DNA of 7,153 bases from a bacterium (GTDB taxonomy: Bacteria > Auribacterota > Auribacteria > Auribacterales > Auribacteraceae). Shown one piece after another: positions 1 to 5,334 of this stretch. The stretch covers positions 1 to 7,153 of the forward strand of contig JAGGZS010000279.1 of NCBI GenBank assembly GCA_021161885.1, read 5' to 3'. How positions within the stretch are numbered: the stretch's first letter is position 1; each line of letters starts with the position of its first letter. The translations under genes were made by a program, and so were the position numbers. The notes under the pieces were generated by a model. It did no database searches. It was not told where the DNA came from and was given only the letters and a program-made list of their open reading frames with translations.

Positions 1-9
1 AAAAAAAGT

Positions 10-38
10 TTGCAATTTTTAAAAAAAGAGTCTATAGT
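10..38 (+). promoter_or_regulatory. possible sigma70-type promoter, distal, for the PEP-CTERM gene
   Basis: TTGCAA (10-15) and TATAGT (33-38) are separated by 17 nt, a good match to the -35/-10 consensus. A transcript from here would start near position 45 and carry a leader of about 160 nt before the start codon at 206. The surrounding DNA is very AT-rich, so chance matches are common. I saw no -24/-12 (sigma54) element, although some PEP-CTERM genes in Proteobacteria are under sigma54 control. Confidence 0.4.
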
Positions 39-47
39 ATTAATACA

Positions 48-77
48 TTAACATTTTAAGGGGTAGTATATTATATA
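48..77 (+). promoter_or_regulatory. possible sigma70-type promoter, proximal, for the PEP-CTERM gene
   Basis: TTAACA (48-53) and TATATA (72-77) are separated by 18 nt. Transcription would begin at about 84-88, almost exactly where the base-paired leader element (90-158) starts, which makes this site attractive as the promoter of a structured leader. AT-richness keeps the confidence low, and it could be an alternative to the upstream site or a second start. Confidence 0.35.
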
Positions 78-89
78 GTTTTATTAATG

Positions 90-158
90 AACAGGGTAAA
101 GGAGGGCTCGTAAATCAGTTTATAATCGGCTTAAGAGTTTGTAGCAGTATTACCTGTT
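90..158 (+). promoter_or_regulatory. possible structured 5' leader RNA of the PEP-CTERM gene
   Basis: AACAGGGTAA (90-99) can pair with TTACCTGTT (150-158): nine base pairs with a single bulged G at 96, closing a 50-nt interior. Inside, GGGCTC (104-109) can pair with GAGTTT (135-140) using three G-U pairs, and TAAA (111-114) with TTTA (119-122). The interior also carries AAAGGAGG (98-105), a near-perfect match to the 16S anti-Shine-Dalgarno, with no start codon at a usable distance after it. The real ribosome binding site, AAGGAG at 191-196, lies outside the element. I could not match it to a known riboswitch class (checked by eye against c-di-GMP, cobalamin, TPP, SAM and fluoride consensus features). 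It may be a regulatory leader, but no ligand or mechanism can be read from it. Confidence 0.35.
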
Positions 159-205
159 GATAGAAAGACAAAAAGTAAAGATAAATATTTAAGGAGAAAT
201 AAATT

Positions 206-943
206 ATGAAAAAAGTATTAGGGTTTTTAATGTTTTTAGCCTTTATAGGCGTTAATGCCTCATTCGCGTTATCATTACCTCCGATACCTGAACCGTTTAC
301 AGGTATTTTAAAAGGTGAATCACAGTTATACAGGCCAAGTACAGGACAATCTGTTTTTGTTGACTGGATAGTATCTGATACTGACCTTGTTCCTCAATCT
401 GTAGCAGATAGTGATTTTTATTTTTCCCTTCTGACAAATGATCCACCTAATACAAGGGGCGATAAGGCCGCGTATGACGCGTCAACTTATTATTATTATT
501 ATCAGTTGGAAAATGACGATGATTTTAATCATGATATTTTAAATACGTTGTCTGTGGACCTTGATCCGGGCGTTGTTTTAGCTGCTGGTTATATCGTTGG
601 TCTTGACCTTGATAACGATTTGATTACTGATCATAATTTAATCGGAGAAGAAGAAAATAATCACAATGGAGAACTCGCTCCTGACGAAAGTAAGTTTACT
701 TCAATAGGGTCTACGCCTCATCAGAACTGGGCATGGAATTTGGGAATGGATTTTGGTGACGAAAGCACTATATTATTTCTTAGCTGTGTAATGCCTCCGG
801 CATACGGACCGACAAGCGCGTTATCCGGATCACGTTCTTACGACGGATTCGTGCCGGTACCTCATTTGATTCCTGAACCGATGAGTATGCTGCTTTTGGC
901 AAGCGGTGTGTTAGGAATGTTTTTAAGAAGAAAACGTAAGTAA
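206..943 (+). CDS. PEP-CTERM sorting-signal exported protein
   Basis: Exported protein of 245 aa with a PEP-CTERM tail, the signal recognised by an exosortase (EpsH/XrtA-type) that cleaves and presumably anchors or releases the protein at the cell surface. Residues 1-21 are a signal peptide (MKK, hydrophobic core, likely cleavage after S-F-A21). The C-terminus is textbook: P-E-P at 223-225, hydrophobic helix about 226-240, then RRKRK as the last five residues. The mature part is acidic and rich in Asp/Asn, with a run of five Tyr (95-99) encoded by five TAT codons, and shows no catalytic motif, so its function is unknown. The start is supported by AAGGAG at 191-196, 9 nt before the ATG. No exosortase gene lies in this window. 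The gene stands alone between a long leader and a strong terminator. Confidence 0.9.
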   Translation: MKKVLGFLMFLAFIGVNASFALSLPPIPEPFTGILKGESQLYRPSTGQSVFVDWIVSDTDLVPQSVADSDFYFSLLTNDPPNTRGDKAAYDASTYYYYYQLENDDDFNHDILNTLSVDLDPGVVLAAGYIVGLDLDNDLITDHNLIGEEENNHNGELAPDESKFTSIGSTPHQNWAWNLGMDFGDESTILFLSCVMPPAYGPTSALSGSRSYDGFVPVPHLIPEPMSMLLLASGVLGMFLRRKRK

Positions 944-972
944 TAATTTTTATATAATAGTTTTTTTAATAT

Positions 973-1007
973 AAAAGGGAGACCTGAACTTGGGCTCCCT
1001 TTTTTTT
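973..1007 (+). terminator. intrinsic terminator of the PEP-CTERM gene
   Basis: AAAAGGGAG (973-981) pairs perfectly with CTCCCTTTT (995-1003). After one A-G mismatch, two further C-G pairs (983-984 with 992-993) extend the stem around a TGAACTT loop. The 3' arm runs into eight consecutive T (1000-1007). This is a canonical Rho-independent terminator 30 nt after the stop codon, and it separates this gene from the next. Confidence 0.9.
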
Positions 1008-1030
1008 GTTTTTTTTAATAAAGAAATAAT

Positions 1031-1059
1031 TTGATTAAAAAAGATAAATAATATATTTT
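1031..1059 (+). promoter_or_regulatory. weak candidate promoter for the DUF294-type gene
   Basis: TTGATT (1031-1036) and TATTTT (1054-1059) are 17 nt apart, with overlapping -10-like alternatives such as TATATT at 1052-1057. A promoter is expected here because a strong terminator ends the preceding unit at about 1007. The element is only an approximate match in very AT-rich DNA. Confidence 0.25.
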
Positions 1060-1109
1060 AAAAAACCTGATGCTTTAATCTAATTATTTATGAAAGAATG
1101 CGTTAAATT

Positions 1110-2351
1110 ATGAAAGATACTTTAAGATTAAAATTTATAACGGAAAATAAACTTGAGCCGGATATAATACTTGGATTAGCCAGTGATTTTTATTCCGATT
1201 ACGCCTTGATGTTCAAAAATACCCCATCTAAGTTTAGAATGGATTTTATAAAAAGTTTTTCTTCGATAATGGACAAAGAGTATAAAATTTTATTTTCATT
1301 AAACAATAAGTATAAAAAAATCATCAAAAGAGTCGGGAAAAGCAGTTCTGTTAAAGAAATAACTAAGTTGCATCAGAATTTAAACGAACTGAGCGCGGAA
1401 ATATTTTTAACAACCAATTCAGTTAAGGAATTACATAATAGATGCACATATTACAGGGATAAAATAAATTTAAAGGTTATTGATCTTACTAAAAAAGAAA
1501 TGTCTCGTTCAAGCGCTAAACCTAAAAATACGTTCGCATGGTTAAGAATGGGAAGTTCCGGCAGAGAGGAGCAAACCCTTATCACCGATCAGGATAATTT
1601 GCTGGTATATAAAAACAAAGATGATAAACAATATTACCGCGATTTCGCTAAACGAATGGTTGATAATCTTGCAGTTGTCGGTTTTACAAAATGTAAAGGC
1701 GCAATAATGCCGGTCAACGAGAAATGGTTCGGCACTTTAACCCAATGGCGTTCTAAACTGCATACATATATTGTTGATTCAGACAACCTGATCGATTTAA
1801 TTGTATTGACCGACGCTAAATATTCCGGTGGTAATTATCCTCTTGCGCAAGCGTTTATAAATGAATCCCGTAAAGTTCTTAAAATGTACCATTCCTCTTT
1901 TAAAGCTATTGCCCAAGCCACGGTTCTTATGCCCATAGCTTTAACAATATTTAAAAATTTTAAGACAGAAAAACACGGTGAATATAAAGATATGCTCAAT
2001 ATAAAGTTTCAGGGATGGCTGCCGCTTATTATGCTGACCCTTCTTTTCTCATTGGAAAATAATATATGGGAAACAAATACTGTAAGCCGAATTAAATGTC
2101 TGGAAAAAATGAAACGTTTTGATACCAAAATGGCAGGTGATTTAATTGAAACCTATTTGACCCTAACAAGTTTTAAAATCAAAAGGCAAATAGAGTTTAT
2201 TGAAAATAAAATTAATAAAATGAATTATTTTATCAATCCTTATAAGCTGGATAAAAATAACCGTATTAAATTAAAAAAAGCCCTTTCTATAGTTGAGAAT
2301 TTCAGGCGTCTTGCTTTATCGAGTTATAATATCAAGGAAGATAAACTTTAA
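1110..2351 (+). CDS. DUF294-family putative nucleotidyltransferase-like signalling protein
   Basis: Protein of 413 aa with the core of the DUF294 / GlnD-like nucleotidyltransferase family. Residues 142-167 carry the signature block: GSSGREEQ at 148-155, then D160-Q-D162, the expected metal-binding pair after the GS motif. A third acidic position is plausibly D235 in TDAK, where relatives usually have F-D-x-R. The block around 195-212 (C-x-G, M-P, E-K-W, T-Q-W) also matches the family. Residues about 260-405 form the all-helical DUF294_C-type substrate-binding domain. The first 135 residues are helical and Lys-rich. The cyclic-nucleotide-binding and CBS domains that many relatives carry are absent. 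An in-frame TAA at 1104-1106 fixes the start, yet no Shine-Dalgarno is visible. A 7-codon ORF (1090-1113) overlaps the start codon. The substrate is unknown: it may transfer a nucleotide to a protein or be a toxin-like or regulatory enzyme. Confidence 0.75.
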   Translation: MKDTLRLKFITENKLEPDIILGLASDFYSDYALMFKNTPSKFRMDFIKSFSSIMDKEYKILFSLNNKYKKIIKRVGKSSSVKEITKLHQNLNELSAEIFLTTNSVKELHNRCTYYRDKINLKVIDLTKKEMSRSSAKPKNTFAWLRMGSSGREEQTLITDQDNLLVYKNKDDKQYYRDFAKRMVDNLAVVGFTKCKGAIMPVNEKWFGTLTQWRSKLHTYIVDSDNLIDLIVLTDAKYSGGNYPLAQAFINESRKVLKMYHSSFKAIAQATVLMPIALTIFKNFKTEKHGEYKDMLNIKFQGWLPLIMLTLLFSLENNIWETNTVSRIKCLEKMKRFDTKMAGDLIETYLTLTSFKIKRQIEFIENKINKMNYFINPYKLDKNNRIKLKKALSIVENFRRLALSSYNIKEDKL

Positions 2352-2436
2352 AATATTATATCTGCCGATTTCTTTAACCTCTTTATGATTAAAATATTAG
2401 CTATAGCATTAAGATTAAGTTAAAGCCGTGTTTTTT

Positions 2437-2464
2437 TTGTTTCATTTGCTAAAGTTAATATTAT
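2437..2464 (+). promoter_or_regulatory. weak candidate promoter for the subtilase gene
   Basis: TTGTTT (2437-2442) and TATTAT (2459-2464) are 16 nt apart. Transcription would begin at about 2471, giving only about 14 nt of leader before the ATG at 2485. No terminator hairpin was found between 2352 and this point (the T8 run at 2431-2438 lacks a preceding stem), so read-through from the upstream gene is an equally good explanation for expression. Confidence 0.25.
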
Positions 2465-2484
2465 TTTAGCCGATTACCAATAGC

Positions 2485-3327
2485 ATGAGACGGTTATGGA
2501 TGTTCACGTTACTTTTAATTTGTGCTTTTTTTAGTCTTATTAATTCGAAAGACGCGATATTATGGGCGAAACCTCGTGTCGCCCTTCTCGACACAGGGTG
2601 TAAACTTGAAAATGTTAAAGGGGTAAGTTTTACACAAGAATCACCTTTTGTCGATAACGCCGGCCACGGTACTTTAATGTCAAAAATCATACTCGGTACA
2701 AATCCAAATATAGAACTTATCATGGTTAAAGTGGCTGAACACAGCCATGATTTTGATGCTGGCAGGATTGTCAGGGGGTTATATTGGTGTTTGGACAATA
2801 ATGTTGATGTCGTAAACTTGTCTTTTACCATAGACAAAAATACTTCGGTATCATCAGCGATTGACGAGTTGGTAAATAACGGTATTACGGTCATAGCGGC
2901 TGTTGGCAATCGAAACACGTCAACCGGGTTTGTGGTGAAAAATGATTTTGTTTACCGCGCTTCAACCTGCTTAACTACGCCCGGGTTTCCCGCTAATATG
3001 GATTCTGTAATTGGTGTGGGGGCAATTAATTTTTGGGGAAACAGGGCGGATTTTGCAAGATCGGTCGGCGAATTTTCCACGGATGGAAAATCTTTCCTTC
3101 AAAAAGGAACTTCCATATCATCGGCAAGACTCACCGGATTAGTATCGCTGATTATTGGACGGTATCCTAATCTTAACCCTAAACAAGTTAGAGGGATACT
3201 ACATAATATAGCGGAGAAAAAGAAAAATCATCGGTATTTAAGCAGAAATCAAGTCAATTCAGTTTTGAAAACTAATCTATTAGCTTACTGCGAATTTAAA
3301 CCCGAGATAACTTTGGCGCAACGGTAG
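2485..3327 (+). CDS. exported subtilisin-family (S8) serine protease, compact
   Basis: Peptidase S8 domain with all catalytic elements in order: Asp36 in VALLDTG, His61 in GHGT, the oxyanion Asn142 in AAVGN, and Ser210 in GTSISSA. The last motif departs from the usual GTSMA(S/T)P, but the nucleophile is intact. At 280 aa the enzyme is near the minimum for the family, with about 30 residues ahead of the first motif, so there is no room for a classical inhibitory propeptide. Residues 1-20 (MRR then a hydrophobic stretch at about 5-19) look like a signal peptide or signal anchor, although no clean A-x-A cleavage site follows. LLIC at 10-13 is not an acceptable lipobox. The start is bounded by an in-frame TAG at 2467-2469; no Shine-Dalgarno is visible there or at Met6. 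It likely acts in the periplasm or outside the cell; the substrate is unknown. Confidence 0.85.
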   Translation: MRRLWMFTLLLICAFFSLINSKDAILWAKPRVALLDTGCKLENVKGVSFTQESPFVDNAGHGTLMSKIILGTNPNIELIMVKVAEHSHDFDAGRIVRGLYWCLDNNVDVVNLSFTIDKNTSVSSAIDELVNNGITVIAAVGNRNTSTGFVVKNDFVYRASTCLTTPGFPANMDSVIGVGAINFWGNRADFARSVGEFSTDGKSFLQKGTSISSARLTGLVSLIIGRYPNLNPKQVRGILHNIAEKKKNHRYLSRNQVNSVLKTNLLAYCEFKPEITLAQR

Positions 3328-3390
3328 AATTGAACTACAGCTTATTTTTTTTAATGCGCTGGCAGTGTATCTAATTTTTTTTCATTTCAC

Positions 3391-3419
3391 TTTACAATTA
3401 ATTTATCATAACCTATTAT
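3391..3419 (+). promoter_or_regulatory. sigma70-type promoter of parB-gpsA
   Basis: TTTACA (3391-3396) and TATTAT (3414-3419) are exactly 17 nt apart, five of six bases each matching the consensus. Transcription would start at about 3426, giving a leader of about 42 nt to the ATG at 3468. This is the best promoter match in the window. Confidence 0.6.
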
Positions 3420-3440
3420 GTTAAAGAAAATATCTTCTTG

Positions 3441-3600
3441 GAATCTATTAAAAATGGAGTTTTAAGTATGTTTGGACAAAAGCTTGCCATTCAGGACGTA
3501 AATGTTTCTAAAATCACCGGCAGTTTCTTTCAGATGCGCGTCGAAATAGACTATGATATGTCTGAAATGATTGAATCTATTAAGGAAAACGGAATATTAA
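3441..3600 (+). repeat. imperfect in-frame direct repeat at the 5' end of parB
   Basis: GAATCTATTAA occurs at 3441-3451 and again at 3573-3583, 132 nt apart and in the same reading frame. After a 3-nt gap in the first copy, the following 14 bases (3452-3465 against 3587-3600) agree at 11 positions. Read in frame, the first copy encodes ESIKNGVLS and the second ESIKENGILN. The first copy lies in the leader that holds the ribosome binding site; the second is in the ParB domain. It may be a small duplication or a coincidence in AT-rich DNA. Confidence 0.35.
3456..3459 (+). promoter_or_regulatory. ribosome binding site that decides the parB start
   Basis: GGAG sits 8 nt before ATG 3468. The upstream in-frame TTG at 3438 has only a loose A/G run before it and would lie about 12 nt from the predicted transcription start, so the ATG is preferred. 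If the TTG were used, the protein would gain ten residues. Confidence 0.65.
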
Positions 3601-4307
3601 ATCCGTTAATGCTTAAGAAAATAGGCAGTGAATATCATGTCATAGCCGGACACCGACGTTTGAAAGCCGCAAGGCAGATTGGATTAGATACCGTGCCCGC
3701 AGTTGTTTATGATAAAATACCCGATAAAGAAGCCGCTTTAAAAGGAATGGTCGATAACTTAAATAGAAGAGAATTGACGCCTCTGGAACAAGCTATCGGG
3801 TATAAGAAACTTATTGAGGAATTCAGGTTTACGCAAAGTGAACTCGCAAAAGCTCTTGGGAAAAGCCAATCGATCATAAGCGAATATATAAGGACGCTTG
3901 AGCTCCTTCCGCCGCAAGTCCTAAAAGCTGTTATAAGCGCTGTGTTGACTTTCGCTCATGCCCGCGTATTGCTTCGGTTGTCGTCCGAGGAAGAGATGAT
4001 AGCTGTTTTTGAAAAAGTGATGCGTGAACATATGAGTGTAGATGAACTTAAATTTTTTGTTACTCGCCATAAACGGACGGAACACATCTCTGATCGCCAG
4101 CTTGAACTTGAACAAATAAGCAAGGTTTTTGAAACGACTTCTCAGATTGATAAAACTTTAAGTAATTATTGGAATAAAGAAATTCTTCTTAAACGAAGTC
4201 GTATCGGCGACAGATTACAGGTTGATTTTAGGAACGGAAAAGACCTGGTGGTTAAACTTGAAAAATTATTATCGGTTCTTAAGGAAAATTCCGCTAAATT
4301 AAAGTAG
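3468..4307 (+). CDS. parB: ParB/Spo0J-family partition protein
   Basis: ParB-type DNA-binding protein of 279 aa from ATG 3468. Family motifs in order: the N-terminal ParB/Srx-like domain with NPLM (about 45-48) and GHRR (61-64) in the nucleotide-binding box, where most chromosomal ParBs have GERR; the DNLNRRELTPLEQA stretch (96-109); a helix-turn-helix at about 121-148 (FTQSELAKALGKSQ, then IISEYIRTLELLP); a HAR block near 164; and a C-terminal dimerisation-like segment, IGDRLQVDFRNGKDL, at about 246-260. ParB proteins bind parS, use CTP to slide on DNA and work with ParA in chromosome or plasmid segregation. No parA is adjacent and I saw no copy of the palindromic parS consensus in the window, so a Noc-like or regulatory role is possible. 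gpsA follows 7 nt after the stop, which suggests co-transcription. Confidence 0.88.
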   Translation: MFGQKLAIQDVNVSKITGSFFQMRVEIDYDMSEMIESIKENGILNPLMLKKIGSEYHVIAGHRRLKAARQIGLDTVPAVVYDKIPDKEAALKGMVDNLNRRELTPLEQAIGYKKLIEEFRFTQSELAKALGKSQSIISEYIRTLELLPPQVLKAVISAVLTFAHARVLLRLSSEEEMIAVFEKVMREHMSVDELKFFVTRHKRTEHISDRQLELEQISKVFETTSQIDKTLSNYWNKEILLKRSRIGDRLQVDFRNGKDLVVKLEKLLSVLKENSAKLK

Positions 4308-4314
4308 GGTTAAA

Positions 4315-5328
4315 ATGAAAAAAGTAGGTATCATTGGTGATGGCGCATGGGGAACAGCATTAGGATTATTGCTGGATAGGTCCGGTTATAAGCTTTCTGT
4401 ATGGGGATATTTTCCCGATTATATTGATCAACTGAATCAAACCCGCGAGAATATTAAGTTTTTGCCCGGCCTGAAAATACCTGAAAGTATAACGTTTACT
4501 TCTGATATGAGGGTTTGCGCCGATAACTGTGATTTGATTTTACTTGCTGTGCCTTCGCATGTTATGCGTAATACATGCAGAACATTAAAATCGGTGTTAA
4601 AAAAGAATAAAGATTATCCGTTTTTTTTAACTGTCTCAAAAGGGATAGAAAACAATTCCTTGTTGAGAATGAGCCAGATAATCGGGCAGGAACTTGATAC
4701 GGCAAATGTAGCGGCATTATCAGGACCGACTCATGCAGAGGAAGTATCGCGCTGTATACCGTCTGCGGCTGTGGTGGGCGGAAAAAATGAATATATAAAC
4801 AATTACGTGCAGAAACTTTTTTCTACAGATTTTTTTCGTGTTTATACAAGTGAGGATATTATCGGGGTTGAACTTGGCGGAGCTTTGAAAAATGTTATAG
4901 CCGTAGCGGCAGGTATAAGCGATGGACTGGGCTTTGGCGATAATACAAAAGCCGCTTTGATTACACGAGGTGTTGCGGAAATAACAAGGCTTGGAGTAGC
5001 CATGGGAGCGAACCCGTTGACTTTCGCGGGGTTATCGGGAATAGGCGATTTAATTGTTACATGCACAAGCCGGCACAGTCGCAATCGCGGACTTGGTGAA
5101 ATAATTGGTAAAGGCAAAACTTTACAGGAAGCTCTTGAGGGTATGGAAAAAGTTGCCGAGGGGGTTAAAACGGTGTTATCGGTTAAACAGTTATCAGTAA
5201 AATATAAAGTGGAAACACCAATAGCCGCTAAAGTTTATTCTGTTTTATATGACAGCCTTAATCCGTTTGACGCATTTACGGATTTGATGTTACGCCCTTT
5301 GAAACAGGAAATAAATTTTATTTCTTAA
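4315..5328 (+). CDS. gpsA: NAD(P)+-dependent glycerol-3-phosphate dehydrogenase
   Basis: GpsA reduces dihydroxyacetone phosphate to sn-glycerol 3-phosphate, the backbone precursor of phospholipids, in the cytoplasm. At 337 aa it has the usual length. Visible signatures: Rossmann GDGAWG at 8-13, AVPSH at 78-82, SKGIE at 108-112, SGPTHAEEV at 136-144, the catalytic Lys192 in GGALKN, DNTKAALITRG at 209-219, and GLSGIGDL (239-246) leading into TCTSRHSRNRGLG at 249-261. All expected active-site elements are present, so it is probably functional. The start codon lies 7 nt after the parB stop with only a weak AGGG upstream, consistent with translation coupled to parB. It is the last gene on the + strand here and converges on the lipoprotein gene with a 6-nt gap. 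A partner such as plsY, often found beside gpsA, is not in view. Confidence 0.97.
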   Translation: MKKVGIIGDGAWGTALGLLLDRSGYKLSVWGYFPDYIDQLNQTRENIKFLPGLKIPESITFTSDMRVCADNCDLILLAVPSHVMRNTCRTLKSVLKKNKDYPFFLTVSKGIENNSLLRMSQIIGQELDTANVAALSGPTHAEEVSRCIPSAAVVGGKNEYINNYVQKLFSTDFFRVYTSEDIIGVELGGALKNVIAVAAGISDGLGFGDNTKAALITRGVAEITRLGVAMGANPLTFAGLSGIGDLIVTCTSRHSRNRGLGEIIGKGKTLQEALEGMEKVAEGVKTVLSVKQLSVKYKVETPIAAKVYSVLYDSLNPFDAFTDLMLRPLKQEINFIS

Positions 5329-5334
5329 AAAAAT

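Noticed and set aside
488..502. Five tandem TAT codons as a phase-variable microsatellite
   Set aside because: A triplet repeat inside a coding frame would change Tyr number, not switch expression, and five copies is short.
2466..2918. 150-codon open frame on the - strand opposite the subtilase gene
   Set aside because: The + strand carries the complete S8 catalytic motifs; the antisense frame has no recognisable domain and no ribosome binding site.
3345..3381. Two T8 runs after the subtilase gene, possible terminators
   Set aside because: No stem longer than about 3 bp precedes either run.
3328..3437. Search for a parS-like palindrome near parB
   Set aside because: No match to the TGTTNCACGTGAAACA type of site was seen here or elsewhere in the window.
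4842..5117. 91-codon open frame on the - strand within gpsA
   Set aside because: It lies opposite the conserved catalytic region of gpsA and has a low-complexity Pro/Ser/Ala composition typical of a shadow frame.
5308..5324. AT-rich inverted repeat (GAAATAA and TTATTTC) at the convergent gpsA/lipoprotein junction
   Set aside because: The stem has two G-C pairs at most, no T tract follows it on either strand, and it lies inside the gpsA coding end, so it does not qualify as a terminator.
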